A stretch of 64,000 bases of DNA from Scalesia atractyloides (GCA_947069175.1 CAMTDV010000013.1:27283857-27347856), one strand, 5' to 3'; numbered from the stretch's first letter, positions 34,960 to 47,693 are shown. The notes: generated by a model not told the origin, from the sequence alone. Made by a program: numbers and translations.

Positions 34960-36870
34960 TACATTGTTTTTTTTTTGTAGATATCGCAAGCCGGAAGAGA
35001 AGAAAGGACTCTGGTCAAGGCTCATCTTCAGGAGCCGGATCTTCTTCTGGGTTAATGCCAAGAAAGTGGGAACAGTTGAGTGGGGTAGAGGAAAATGATG
35101 GGAGGCTGTATCGACAAGACTGGGAATGGGAGAGAATAAAGGACAGTATTGTGGGAGAGCCATGGAAAGTAATAAGAGGCGACCACTTTCAAGGTTTAAT
35201 GACAGACGCCTTGAGGTGAAATTATGGAAATGGAAGATGGTGAACGGTGTGTCTACCACCATTCCGGAGAGGGTTGTGCCGGAAAGAACAGTAAATGTGT
35301 AAGAATTTCGGACGATTTGGATCGTCCAAATGTTTGAAAGGCTTGGTTGAGAGCGAGTTTTGGATTGGTGTGAGGATATCACACCACGGGTTTATTTAGC
35401 GGCGGTCTGTGAATGGTTGGCTTCTTTACGATTTATTAATAAGGATGGTCCGCTGAACACATGCTAGTTGGTTGGTGACACAGGTAGAGGTCAAATGGTA
35501 ATGTCCTTTGAGACTAGGAACTGCATTGCCCGGCTTAATTCTTTGGGGGTTGACAAGTATTTCTACTATACCATCGATCAGTTTTTAGAAAACAAAGTCA
35601 ATATTGCTGATCCCGATGGTATGGTTGCATTTTACCGTATTTAGATGGTGGAGCGGCTTTGAGGAGCCAATTATTAGTTGAGGGAAAAATCCTTCAACCT
35701 ATCTCTCTTGAAAACATCATGGTCAGATTTGGAAACCGTGGGAAGTTGAAGGGGCCGGACTGTAGGGTCTTGCATGCATTGTTGTTTGGGGTGCTAAAGT
35801 TATCATGGCGGCACATCGTGATAATGAACACATGGGACACTTGTGAGTCCTACATGTGTAAGATGATACCGTATGTGCGGTTAATCAGTGCAATGATTGT
35901 GCAGCAAACAGGCTACCACGGAAGTCACTTTGGGTTTCAGATCTTGTGGACCAAATCTGATTTACATCAATGAAGCAACACTGGAAGATACAAGTTCAAG
36001 TTTGTGGTCATCAGTATACTATCTGATGATCAAGGACACCGATTCTAGTTTGTTGACCCTAGTGCGGCACAAGAAGCTGCGCGGGAGGAGGAGATGATAG
36101 ATGACGAGGATGAGGATGAGCCGCAAGGTCCGAGGGGACCGCGTCGAAGGTATACTTGGCCGTACCAAGAGATCTCAGTAGGTGTAGCAAGTTTTGTGCC
36201 CAGCAGGCATAAACCCGGGTATCCCAACTACAACCGGGGATAGCAAGATGTATACGATAATGTCTCTGCGAGTATTGGGAAAAATCGGGAACATGAGCAA
36301 AGAAGAAGACATTAGGAACAAAACTGGGAAGCCCAACAACAAGCTCATTGGGCCGAGGAGGCTACTCACGAGCTAAAGAGTAGGAGCATTGAGAGAGGCA
36401 ACAAGAGCAATGGGCCATGCAGCAGACTTATAGGAACAAGAAGAATTGTACCGGGTGCAAGAGTTGTCTAGACGGCAAGCGTAGGAGGAAGAGCAAGAGC
36501 ACTTCTGCGTTGAGCATAATGCGTTGGAAGACGTCTATGGCATGCGATGGCCACAGCTCAACAAATGGCAATAAATAATGCCAAACACCTCCATGACCAA
36601 AGTGCCATCATCGAGATTAGGAGGCGGGACGACCGTACCAAGAACACACCCCTTGGACAAATTATGAAAACATCCCCGTCCCATCCGGACCTTCCATTGG
36701 CCCGAAGGGGTCGGTTCTAGCTTCATTATGCCGTAGTTTCAAGCACCCGCGAAAGGGGAAAGAGGGCCCTTGATGATTTCAACGAGATGATGTCAGCCCT
36801 CACTGGATATCCATACCAGCCATACCCACCAGTTGACCCCAACGAGCGTTACGAGAGCTATTGCTCGGTA
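34960..36870 (+). pseudogene. third ORF of the Athila-like element, broken
   Basis: Located where Athila elements carry their extra (env-position) ORF. Pieces include SRKRRKDSGQGSSSGAGSSS, HALLFGVLKLSWRHIVIMNT and MCKMIPYVRLISAMIVQQ, which resemble the uncharacterised plant-transposon protein often found in this position. It ends in an acidic and Pro/Tyr-rich tail near 36830. I see no membrane-anchor pattern. Many stops and frame changes are present; function is unknown. Confidence 0.6.
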
Positions 36871-38717
36871 TGTCTTTTGTTGTTGTATTATCTTTTCTTT
36901 TGTGTATATTCTTGTATTTTTGTTTTTATTTAGTAGATAAATGAACTTTGTGGATGTGTTCCTATATAACCCTCACGAGACCTCCCTCGTCCTCCCGAGC
37001 TATTGAGAGGTTTAAAGGGCTTGTTGCATGCGCTAAATGCAACCGTGATTCCTACGAAAATGAGTTAGGTTTGTTGTTATAAAATATTTTTCCAAAAAGT
37101 CAAAGTTGAATAGAAATATGGCGTCGTAAATTCTTTATAAAAATGGTAGAACTAGGTAACTAACAAGTTTTGATGGTTGTGAGAAGCTTGCTTCTACACG
37201 AGGGTTGAGATTTGTAGGTAATTATGTTTACGAGACAACCATTTTTGTTGAAGAAAGAAGAGCATACGAGGAATGAGCACAAACCAGGTGCATACATTTC
37301 TTTTTAGCTTTGAATTTTTAGTTAGTAATAAGTGGATTGTATTTTGTATTTTATTTTTCGGGGTGAAATTTTGGGAAGGTGAGCCGTGTCACATCCCTTG
37401 TGCGTTTTAAAAGCTATATTCCTACACATTGAGGACAATGTTAACCTCAAGTGAGGGGATGTAGAGAAAAAGTTTTTCGATTTTGACGCGTTCATTTAAA
37501 CACTACACCTTGAGGACAATGTTGACCTCAAGTGTGGGGATTGGGGAAAATTTCAAAAATTTTTCAAAAAGTCTTTGTTTGAAACAATCTAAAAAGCACA
37601 AGTAACTAAATTAATGAGGGATGGCACAACCCTGTGGTCTTTTGTCATGGTCAAGTTCAAATTAATAACATGATGGGTATTTAGTGAGTTGTTATTTGGG
37701 AATAATCCGCCTAAGAAACTTGCGTTTTGTACATATCGCATACCATATCCTTTGTACGTGAGATTTTAAGCCACTTTTATACATCATATATGCATATATT
37801 TCTTTGGTTGAGTGGACCATTAGTCCCGTATTATAGAACTTGCAACTTTTGATACGTTTGAGACCATAGACCGAATACGAACACAAGACTGATCAAGGCA
37901 TTACGTAAACCTTTTCATTTTACACCATTTATATATCCTTACCCGAAATTAATCCCTTAGTCGCCAACTTGAGCTTAAACCTTTGTTTGACCAACCCATT
38001 TAGCCTTTGGCCGTGTAGCCTTTTATTTTTAACCCGTGTGTTGGGAATTCGATTTTAGGTTTAGTTGTAAAAATAATAAAATAAAATAAAATAAATTAAA
38101 AATAAAAAATAAAAAAAACATATGATGGAAAATCGTTGAGAAACGCACAAAAAGATGTGTAGTAGTTGTTGAATAAGAGGCGGAATTTGTTGCCTCTTAG
38201 TTGTTTATTCGTAGTAGTTGTTGATAGAATAGTTGTGTTGTAATAAAAATCGAGTTTTCATCACCTTAGACACTTTCAAAATATCCTATTTCATGCCCTT
38301 AGCCTAGCCTTGTTACAACCCATCAAAGACCTTCTGACTTGTGCTTAGTATTTATGTTCAATGGTGGAGAATGATTGAGTTGCAAGCCTATGCGGGTACG
38401 TGTTCTAATCGGGTTAAGTGATTACATTAAAAGTGCTAATGCATCACCTATTAGCCAATTTTAAACCAAGTGTAGAGAACATTGTGACAGGTATGTATGA
38501 TTTGTGAGTTTCAAGGGCGGGTTAATCTTGGATAATTATCTTTATGTGATTAATCACTTTACTGCTAAAAGTTTGAAAAATTGTTAAGATTTTGAATAGG
38601 GTATGACATTAGACCTTAGCTTACGTCTCAAGAATGGGAAGTGGGTTTCTCGTTCGACTCACGTGAAAGTGAAAAACATATTTGCTTGAGGGCAAGCAAA
38701 AGACAAGTGTGAGGATG
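36871..38717 (+). other. Athila 3' non-coding region with hairpins and polypurine tract
   Basis: No coding seen. Two similar blocks, at 37429-37450 and 37510-37531, contain TTGAGGACAATGTTNACCTCAA, a self-complementary unit, each followed by a purine-rich stretch (GTGAGGGGATG, GTGTGGGGATTGGGG). The functional PPT is probably AAGTGTGAGGATG (38705-38717), touching the LTR. Confidence 0.65.
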
Positions 38718-40047
38718 TGATGCGTGGTCAAAAACTGGTGTTCGGTTATGTTTAAGTTTATGTTTTTACATAACTTTTAGTTTCGAATGGCCTACTTTTA
38801 ATTGGAAATGTGTTTTGCAGGTCTAATGGAGTTTAAGGAGCTATTCGGGAGCTTTACGGAGCACCGGGACGGAAAACGGGTCAACCCGGTGCGAGAAACG
38901 GCCAAAACTGAAAACACCAAAAGGAGGCATCGTTTCAGATGATCCGTCAGCCAAAAATCTCCGTAGGCAGTGGATTAAGTCGTCGGAAGAATTTGGAATA
39001 ACCATCAGCCGTCGCGACGCCCTCTCTTGATGCAAGACGCGAAATTTTCTTGTTTGATGTTTCGGGATGGGTTATATCAATGTTTTTGACCCATTTTCGA
39101 GGATTACGCAAAATTGGAGTTTGAAAGTTCATCTTGGAGCCAAGAACACAAAAACCTTCAACCCAAATCCACCCAATTCATCCATCATTATCAAGATTGA
39201 TCATCCATCATTCTAAACCCTAATCCATCATCACCATCATCATCAATCCTCCAATCCTTTCCCCATCCTCATCCATTCTAAACCCTAATCATCATCATCA
39301 CCACCATCAAAGCTTCACGATGTTCATGTTCGAGTTTCAATCATTCGGTGATCAAGTTCCGTTCGTCATGAGCGGCTAATTCTCGAGGGTTACACCCGGT
39401 GTAAACTTTTGTAAGATTTAGGGTTGCTTTATATTTCTTAGTTGATTTGTGACAAAAATGGAATTGTATTTTGAATTGATTGATAATTGTCCTACATTTG
39501 AACTATATTTGTGAATTGTCGAATGCTTATAAATTTGACTTTGCGAAACAAGTTTGTGTATTTATGCCTTATCTTTCAAAAGGAGTTATTTGTCCGAAGT
39601 AACAAAGTTCATTGCGGTCCGTCATACGCATAATAGCAATTGGCATCTAAGCTTTGTGATATCAAATTCGTTAATGACAAATTCAATTGAAATCAATCCA
39701 AAATTGTTTAGCAACCCTAAGCTTGCAATTGTTGTACCAGGTGTGAACCTTTTTCTCAATTATTGTTTAAAATCGTTAATTAAGTTTTCATGCAATTATT
39801 CAAGATTTTAGTAGTTAAGTAATCAGAACCAACTTTGTTGGAGCATTCCGACATCCTTTTCAAACAAACAAAATTAATCAATTTATTTGCAAGCTTCATA
39901 AAAGTGACAACATACGTTTAAATCAATCTTGTCCGCACGCAAACCACAAACTCTTCGTGGTTCGACCCCTTACTACCACTAAAGCATTGTTAAGGGTAAT
40001 TAGGGCATATAAATATTATCTTTGACTGGGACGCGACACTCCTATCA
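38718..40047 (+). repeat. 3' LTR of the Athila-like element
   Basis: A 1330-bp copy of 17293-18683 with the same TGATGCG and CCTATCA ends. It is shorter by internal deletions near 38930 and 39015. Confidence 0.93.
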
Positions 40048-40068
40048 GGGCTGACGAGGAGGAGGCAT
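40048..40068 (-). pseudogene. first seven codons of the gypsy gag
   Basis: On the minus strand, ATGCCTCCTCCTCGTCAGCC leads straight into the gag at 17287 once the 5-bp duplication is accounted for. This shows exactly where the Athila-like element entered. Confidence 0.85.
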
Positions 40069-41170
40069 ATATAACAATAGATGTAGGAGTTAGAATTAAA
40101 AATATGATAACGAGACCAAGTTGAATCTTATCATAAATATCTACTCATTCCTCACAGGTTTTAATTACTATCTTAAAGTTTTCTAAAGGTAAGAGCCTTT
40201 GCACTGGTACCATAGCTGTAACACCCCAACCTGGAAGGGTTGACGTGTCACAATACGTTGGTATCATAAACAAAAGTAATAATTCCATTTATTTATTTGA
40301 CAAGGATACAACCATAACAACTAATCTTGAGGTTAATTTACAAGCTGACATATTCAACTAGATTAACTAACATCTTTAGATTTAGTCCTAGGTTTTATTC
40401 TTCTCTTTTTATCCCGTCTGAAGTAACCTGTGAGCCTGTACATACAAAAAGTTTATGGAATGAGCCGAATGCCTAGTACGGAATAATAGGCTCAAATAAC
40501 AAATAATGCTTAATTTGAAACATTATCCAGATAGAACTTATGATAAAATGATACAATGCAAAGTAATGAAATTCAGAAATTAAACCGTATCATACAGATG
40601 TACCCATGATTCAAACTTAAAACGTGAAAACCTGTAGGTAGTTAGTCCTGCATAATTATCACATGAGATGGCGAGTTGGCATACCCGGTATCCACCTCCT
40701 TAACTTAAATCCTAGGATCGATCCATACGCCTCCTAGTAGCTTTGTACCACACTTGTACCTAGGGACGCCGTGAACTCATCTCTCCGTCACGAGAGGACC
40801 ACATGTTGTGGATGTCGCAACAACATACTCGTGGGACACTCCACAAGAAGCGACACTTAGGGTATTAGAGTACAAATGATCTTATTCACATAATTCCATG
40901 TAATAGCCATAGCAAAGATATAATCATAACAATACTTAACATATATCGGAACATGCGATAATGAGCACAACTAAACATAATCTATCGCATGACATGAAAG
41001 CTAAATCCAATATATTATAATAAGAATATGAATCTAACGGACAGTCAAATGAATCGATAATTTAAAGACGTGAGTAGTTTCAAAAGATATATGAACTCAA
41101 CGGGGTTACGATAATTGAATATGAAACCACAAGAAGTAACGTAAGGATCCGTACCTTAATGTTCCAAAGC
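40069..41170 (-). repeat. leader, PBS and 5' LTR of the split gypsy element
   Basis: A 130-base leader is followed by a decayed PBS (40201-40212; minus strand TGGTACCAGTGC against TGGTATCAGAGC) and an LTR starting at 40217 (TGTAACACCCCAACC). The far end of the LTR is not defined because no second copy is in the window; 41170 is an estimate. Confidence 0.65.
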
Positions 41171-42073
41171 AATGCCAATTTGGTTAATACAGTCGCAAAA
41201 ATCTACATACAAGTATTATTTAGAAATATACTTGTATTGAGTTTCAAGAGTGTATTTTGTAATTTATTTTTGTTTTAAATTTTCTAACTTCATGTCAAAT
41301 ATTTTCGGTATAATACTTTATAACTATTTATTATATGTCTTAAATATATGTCTTTAACTTACGTAGCAATGGTTCTTAGGAAAGTATAGTTCATAACATT
41401 AGATCTTGAAATAATTAGTATGGGATTACTTGAAAAGGTCTTTATATCTGTTTAATTTAAACTAATAATATGGATGGTTAATAGATAATCTTATCAATAT
41501 ATTGTAATTATTAATACGTCATCTAAAGAAAATATTTTATAATATTAATAAAATATGACATATTATTAATTAGATTTTTGAAGAATAAACTCTATATACA
41601 TAACATTCTTTTGTAACGAAATGTCATTAGTTTGTTCCATCGGTGTTAGAATTCTTTGAGTTTTAATGGTCAAATAATATTTTATATCCTTATTGGCTAA
41701 AGTCAAGATGATGGAAATTGTTTCCTATATAGTTTGACGGAATCCTTTATAGTCACCATCTTTTACAAAATAAAATATAAAGTAACCCATAAGCAGGGCC
41801 AGACCCACCGTAGCACGTGGGATGCGAGCGCCCTCATGAATTTTTTTTAATTTAGTATTATCGGTTTGTGAAAATCTCTGAGCGCTTCCCTTCAAATATT
41901 GCAATTGCACCCCCCTTAAACTATCAAATCTAAGTGAACTCTCTACTGGAGACGAAACCATCATGAACTTACTGAAGGAGGGAAGAAGAGAGTGTAGATA
42001 TGAAGAAGAAGGTGTACATGTAGTGGGTATTGTGTTGATAAGTAAAAACATAAGTGGGTGATGACTATAATAT
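41171..42073. other. AT-rich intergenic stretch, no gene seen
   Basis: A minus-strand frame at 41725-42051 lies over a short repeat-like segment (GGGCCAGACCCACCGTAGC...) and resembles no protein I know. Confidence 0.4.
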
Positions 42074-42078
42074 CTAGG

Positions 42079-42394
42079 AAATTGATGTAGTGTGAATGGA
42101 TATTAATTTAGTGAAATTATAATTTAGTAAAATTGTAATTATTCATTAGACTTTTCATATGGATGATAAACTCTTAAGTAGAGTTTTTATATCAATTTTG
42201 TTATTATTAGAGTTTATGTCTCTAACAAAATAACTAATTAAGTGAGACTTTTCACTTATTCTCGTAACTCTTGTAAAACTAGTAGGCTATATGTCTCATT
42301 TTAGATAGAGAAAAAAGGGCTAGAAAAATACAAGAGAAGTAATACAAGAAAACACACGAACTCATGGAGAGTTCTTGGAAAAGAAGAGATACTT
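42079..42394 (+). repeat. 5' LTR of element D, part 1
   Basis: Matches 55110-55424. Interrupted at 42395 by element C; the LTR continues at 50007. Confidence 0.8.
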
Positions 42395-43444
42395 TGTCAC
42401 ACCATGACCCGCAGCGGAAATGGTAGTCGGGCATGATTGGGTTTTCATCAAAGCTCATGACATTTACTATAAAGTTTCATATTTATTATTTCTCTTTAAA
42501 GAAGAAGTTAAAATAAACATACAAACACAACATGTTCAAATACATTTTCATTCAAATTACAAACTAAAGTACAATTACAAAGGAAAACAAAACTAAACGT
42601 TCATTCCAAGGCATTAACTTGTTATTCTTCTAGGTCCATCCTATGTGTTTCTTTTCTCAACCGGATCACCTGTATCATGTGTAAAATAGGGTTTCGGGTC
42701 AACAAAAGTTGGCGATTGAATCTTATTTAAATATTTGAAATGATTACTTATGTTGGTTATTTGAATAAAATTGTGCATAACCAAATATGAATAAACGTAA
42801 ATGTAAATTTAATCACAAAACACATAATATCAAACAATGCACAAGCACACACACCAAATGATGAACAATGAGATCAAGGCTCAATCAAACGGAGCCGATC
42901 TAATGAGCACGCGATGTTCAACTCGTCTCCCACGAGGAACTGATGGGCCTAATGAATGATTTGCACGCAACTTGACAAAATGTAAACACGAATCACAACA
43001 AACAATATTTACATCATAAGTTTAGGTCATATAATGGTAATCGCACAAGTTTGAATAAACGAAATAATTAAAGCAACACATGATACACCCCAAAACATGA
43101 ATAAAAAGGGGAATTTGTAAGGATTCACTCACAGTGGGTGCGTTCCTTATGACGATGAATGCGCACGAATATTATGATTCAACCGACGAGGGAAAAACTA
43201 ACCTAAATAATAACGAAATGATTCGGTAAATAAATAAACTTTATTTGAGATTAATATTTTTAATTAGTGCTCTTAATGGGATTGTTAGATTTATGTTTGT
43301 GTGTTTAAGGAAATTTTCTAACTTTAAAAATCTTATTTTTAAGTATTTTTAATTAATTTTCCAATTAAATAAATAAATAAAAAGAAAATAAAAAGGTTGA
43401 CTTTTTGACCGTTGACTGTTGACCGGTCGGACTGTGTTTTTATA

Positions 43445-43518
43445 TGCGCTGAGTGAGGTTCGAACTCGGGACCTCTCGTATACGTGCGCGCAGCTCTACC
43501 AACTGAGCTACGTGTCTA
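43445..43518 (-). other. tRNA-like module A, left LTR of element C
   Basis: Minus strand TAGCTCAGTTGGTAG (box A) and GAGTTCGAACCTC (box B); clearly the counterpart of module A in element B. Confidence 0.75.
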
Positions 43519-43618
43519 ACCCGAAATATTTCTGATTTTAATTATATTTATATACTATTTAGATTAAACTATATTCTGATTTAACAAAAAGATTTGTATA
43601 TTATAGAGACAGGGTCAT

Positions 43619-43689
43619 GGAACCGGCTCGAACTCGCGACCTTTGCTTCGTGTGTGCACACAGCCCGACCAATTGGGCTGTGTGTTTAA
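43619..43689 (-). other. tRNA-like module B, left LTR of element C
   Basis: Minus strand CAGCCCAATTGGTCGGGCTG with box B CGAGTTCGAGCCGG. The stem sequence differs from element B (GCCC/GGGC for GTCC/GGAC) while pairing is kept. Confidence 0.65.
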
Positions 43690-43790
43690 CCCGTTGGATA
43701 TAAGATTTTTATTTTTTTTATATACTTACTGTCAAGTTTCATATTTGAGTTTTATAAAAAGGTTTTAATATTGTGGCGAATCGAAACAAG

Positions 43791-43857
43791 AACAGAATCG
43801 AACCCGAGACCTTGACTTCATATGCACACAGTCCAACCAACTGGACTGTGTGTCTAA
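43791..43857 (-). other. tRNA-like module C, left LTR of element C
   Basis: Minus strand CAGTCCAGTTGGTTGGACTG and box B CGGGTTCGATTCTG. Confidence 0.65.
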
Positions 43858-44433
43858 CCCAGTTTAATACAAATTTTAAGTTATTTTGAACATAAACTCA
43901 GTTCGTCTTCTTCATTTAAAAGACACAGACTTTTAAACCTGATTGACTCTATGCATTTGATAATTCTTTTATAAGTTCCTATTGACTACTTATGATATAT
44001 ATATATAAAAAGCGAATGAGATTGGATGAGCGCTATATCGAACGGAGAGTTCCTCTGATTTCCGGGAGATTCGGTAAGTGCAGATCTTCCGACGAAGTGT
44101 TTCTGGTGAACAGAGAGTTGCAAGAAGATTTAAGAGTGTGTGTGTGCATTCTAAAGAGTTCTAGAGCTCCTAATTATAGATGAGGAGGTCGCACAATTTA
44201 AGTTTCGGTTTCGGTCAAAATTGGGTTATGGCGGATTGATTGCATAGTTAATTGGACGTATTTTGACTCGATTTGAGTCTTGGTTCAAGACTGGAAGCAT
44301 TTTCTTTGGTTATTTGCGAAGAATTCGCAATCTTGGTGATTTCCGGCGATTACAGCCGTTACAGGGCGGAAACTTTGAATCAGTCAAAGAGATAAGTGAT
44401 ACATAAAAGATTGTTTGATTAATTCATTTCAGA

Positions 44434-44520
44434 TGTTGAGGTGTGGTGTAGCGGTTTGTTATGTGCTTGGACTTGTGGGTGACCCGGATTCGAAACCCGG
44501 CGTCTCCAAATTTTTTTTAA
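44434..44520 (+). other. antisense tRNA-like module with T-run, left LTR of element C
   Basis: TGGTGTAGCGGT as box A, GGTGACCCGGATTCGAAACC as box B region with a CCGGA/CCCGG T-arm, and an acceptor-like TGAGGTG/CGTCTCC that pairs at six of seven positions counting wobbles. It resembles the 3' half of tRNA-Asp. Eight T follow within four bases. Confidence 0.72.
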
Positions 44521-44694
44521 TTCATTACTTTTTTTGTTATTTAATAATTATGTTTTAAAATTCTAATATATATATTAATTATGTATTGTTTAAAACTCAT
44601 TTAAGCAATAAATACGCAACGAAAATTTATAACTGAATATTCGATTAATAAACGAAGCGGGTTTTGAAAAACCCGTTTTTCGACGAATGTTACA

Positions 44695-44712
44695 GTATCC
44701 TCTACTTTTAGA
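44695..44712 (-). promoter_or_regulatory. polypurine tract of element C
   Basis: Minus strand CTAAAAGTAGAGGATAC abuts the TGTAACATTCG LTR start. Confidence 0.7.
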
Positions 44713-45061
44713 AATTTCGTCCCGAAATTTAAGTAGTGGTATGTTTGACTCGAAGGGATGGTTTTAAATTTGACAATTACATAATTAGAAGAGGGTGAGA
44801 GTTTAAATCTTATTTGAGGTTGTAACATTCCTAGTAAGGGTTGAATACCCTGCTACAGGAATCGCTTTTTGATGCCTAAAGTATAAGAATGCGGAACATG
44901 GATAAACAGAGTTGATTGACTAAGCATATTTTATGCATAAGAGTTTTGAGAGAATTGATACGTTTGGAAAGATAAGGTTATATCATAAACAAAAACTTAA
45001 CCATGACGATATTAAAACCTACACGGAACCTCTCATAACTGCCTGTCAACGCTTTTGATCC

Positions 45062-45122
45062 TTTGACAAGAATACTTATATATAGGAAGTACCAGCGGCG
45101 TATCCACCATATTCTTGTCAAA
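45062..45122 (-). other. conserved hairpin, element C copy
   Basis: Arms TTTGACAAGAATA/TATTCTTGTCAAA and loop are identical to copies H2 and H3 of element B; only one copy is present here. Confidence 0.75.
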
Positions 45123-45519
45123 TTTTCATTGGCTTTGTCAGCAAGTTATAATTAGTTCTATGTGACTCTAAAATTTACAAAACAAACACAACAGCCAAAG
45201 CTTGAGTCTCAAATCTGAAAGGGTACATGACTGAATGTTGACAGTACCTCTCTCGTTTGTTATGATGAAGGGGTTAGTCTATGTAAAAGTGAGACACAAC
45301 CCAACTTCTTTAAATGATGAGATTGAGATACGTCGAGATGTATGATGATATGAATGTTAAATCAGTGAGTATAAAACAAAACTGAAATAGTAATTCGCAT
45401 TAAGATTCTTGGATACATAAATTTCCAATTTATAACTGAGATACGTAAAGATTGAGATAACATAAGAAAACACAAAAACTAAACAGTTGGAGTTGAGTCT
45501 TGATTCTTGGTGAAGAAGG

Positions 45520-46865
45520 CTAGTTGGGTTGTTCGTTTGGGTCGTTATTATCTTCAACAGGATTGGCGTTGATGTTGTAAGCTCTTCCTCTTGCTGGTGG
45601 TAGTGCTGGGTTCGCTTGATTTTCTTGGTTAACTGGGTTTGCTTGCGCTTGGGCGTTTATGATGTTAACCAATCGAGGGCACGTGTTTCTAAAGTGGGTA
45701 GGGTCGCCACAATTAAAACAAGCTCGAACATATGGAACATGGGGTATTAGGGTTGTTGATATGTTTGGATCATGTTTTGAGTAGGGGGTGAAGCTTGGTT
45801 TTGAGAGGCGCGACAAGTCTTGCTCAAATGACCATAACGCCCACAATTAGCACATAGTCGACAAGGTAAGGTAGATGGATGGTGATAAAAACAGGTGTTG
45901 CATTGAGGGTGAGGTCCAATGTAAGGTTTCTTATTTGGGTAAGTAGAGTTGTGTGCTACTTGAGTGATTGGGATAGCTTGGAGGGGTACAACTTGTGAAG
46001 CTGGTGATTGTGTTGGGTGACAGCGAAAATTTGTCCATCTCGTTTTCTCTTAGAAGTGGGTTGAGAAGAGGATTCGGTTTGGGTTGGGTTTGAGGTTTCG
46101 GTTGATGCTTTATCCTTCTTCTTCTCCTCCTTGAAATCTTTATTCCGTATGCGGTTTCGGTGAGCTCTGTAGCTAACTCCATTGCTGCTTCCAAAGTTGC
46201 AGGGGTGGTACTTATTACAGGGTCTTGAATTTTTGAAGGAAGACCTCGAATGTAGTGCTCGATCAAACGGTAGAGGGGAGTGAACAAGTTGGGGACCATC
46301 GGATTTAACTCAAGGAATCTCCTGTTGTATGTGGTGTGGTCGTCCTCCTTTTGTTTCAAAGAGTAGAACTCATCTTCTAGTTTCTTGATTTCGCTTCTTG
46401 GACAGAAACATCTTGTCATGATTTCCCTCAACTCTTCCCAAGTCAAAGTCATAGCATTTTCAGCACCTCGCTTGGCCTTCTCTGTATTCCACCATGTAAG
46501 TGCTACTCCAAACAAACGACCGTAGCATATCGCACCTTGCGATCATCGGGGCTAGTCGCAATTGAGAAAAGTGTTTTCCATCTCCTCAAACCAATGGAGG
46601 AGAGCGGTGACACCTTCAGTCCCTTCGTATTTTGGAGGATCGCAGGATTTGAAATGTTTAAAGGTGCATTTAGTGGCTTTTGGGGGAGGATTGACAAGTT
46701 TTGATCTTCTTGGTTGAATGGGTTGACGGGATTAGTGGTAAGGGCCTGTTGTACTTGAATCACGATGTTGGCTATTACGGCAGCCATTTATTGAGCGATT
46801 TGGGCAGCCATGCATTCGCGGGATTTTCCTGATCTCATACTTCTACGAGAGAGACTAGAAGACAT
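45520..46865 (-). pseudogene. broken gag of element C
   Basis: Homologous along its length to the Gag of element B. The start codon is at 46865, followed by MSSSLSRRSMRSGK, then a stop where B has Gln. Frame changes occur near 46510 and 45900-45840, leaving open pieces at 46787-46503, 46515-45931 and 45846-45520. Zinc knuckle CFNCGDPTHFRNTC is intact. The tail reads NINANPVEDNNDPNEQPN and stops, close to where element B's frame stops. Confidence 0.88.
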
Positions 46866-47693
46866 CTACAAGGAATACGTATCGAGAGTATGAGTTTGAC
46901 GTTTTAGGTGTCATGTGTTGTATTTAGAAATGAACATTCACAAAAACAAATGAATAAAATAACCTACTACATCCATAGGATGTCTTGGGCTTTGCTCATG
47001 TTTGGGCTCCCATATGTCCCCTTACTTGGCCTTGGTAGTCATGTGGGCCCCCATGACTACTAGGCTTTGGTAGGGTTCATATTGGTGTTGGCCTGTTAAC
47101 ACTTGCGCCACCCGAATGAAAATCGCAAAAACATGACAGCAAAGTATGAGGTCGGAGGGTGTCCTGGTATGGACACAGTGACAACTCAAAGTAGGGTTAG
47201 TTCGAACGACGCTTGGTGTGGCATGCTTTGGCCTAATAGGTCCTTCGTACTCTCATCGTTAGTCCCCAGGTAGGCAAACTGGTCGGTTATATTGGATTTA
47301 TACGAATGCCAACCTAGACAGGACGTTCCAACTACCGGTACTTGTACCCTTACAGTTACTACATGCCCGTCGTAGAACTCACTTTGATGAGATTGAAAAA
47401 CGAAAATTGCGACAAAATCTTGAATAAAGGAAATATGAGGATGATTTGAAATGTGAACATTGAAATATGCGTGATGAATGTATATGTAAGCTTGTTATGT
47501 TTGACAATAAGTATAACTCATTAAATATCACACAATATGATAGTGGAAGTGTTTGCATGCATTTGTGTGTGTAATAAATACGAAACAAATAAATATCATG
47601 AGTTTGCATGTAACCACATAAACAATTAAAATCTAATCAACTATAGTATAGGCTCTAAGGGTCTAATAACCTATCATATATCCCTGTACAAAA
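46866..47693 (-). other. 5' leader region of element C
   Basis: Counterpart of 25075-25836 in element B, sharing long near-identical blocks. Non-coding. Confidence 0.6.

Larger units (their letters stand above)
17293..40047 (+). mobile_element. Athila-like Ty3/gypsy LTR retrotransposon, interrupted by element B
   Basis: A complete but decayed element flanked by the 5-bp duplication GGGCT at 17288-17292 and 40048-40052. Order: 5' LTR, tRNA-Asp-type PBS, gag, protease, RT, RNase H, integrase, long spacer, third ORF region, PPT, 3' LTR. Element B occupies 19311-28455, so its own length is about 13.6 kb. Many stops in gag and pol show it is inactive. Confidence 0.92.
42395..44694 (-). repeat. 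3' LTR of element C
   Basis: 2300 bp, ends TGTCACACCATGACC and GAATGTTACA on the plus strand. It includes the GATCAAGGCTC...GGAGCCGATC hairpin (42871-42899), three minus-strand tRNA-like modules and one plus-strand module. Confidence 0.92.

Noticed and set aside
34960..36870. Envelope gene in the Athila third ORF
   Set aside because: Position fits the env-like slot, but no signal peptide, transmembrane anchor or cleavage pattern is visible; I call it only a third ORF region.
40217..41170. A second LTR partner for the split gypsy element near 14800-15240
   Set aside because: The left side breaks off inside RT and shows no copy of the TGTAACACCCCAACC sequence, so the element is truncated there.
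41725..42051. 108-codon minus-strand frame as a gene
   Set aside because: It lies over repeat-like sequence, has no recognisable domain, and similar chance frames are common in this AT-rich window.
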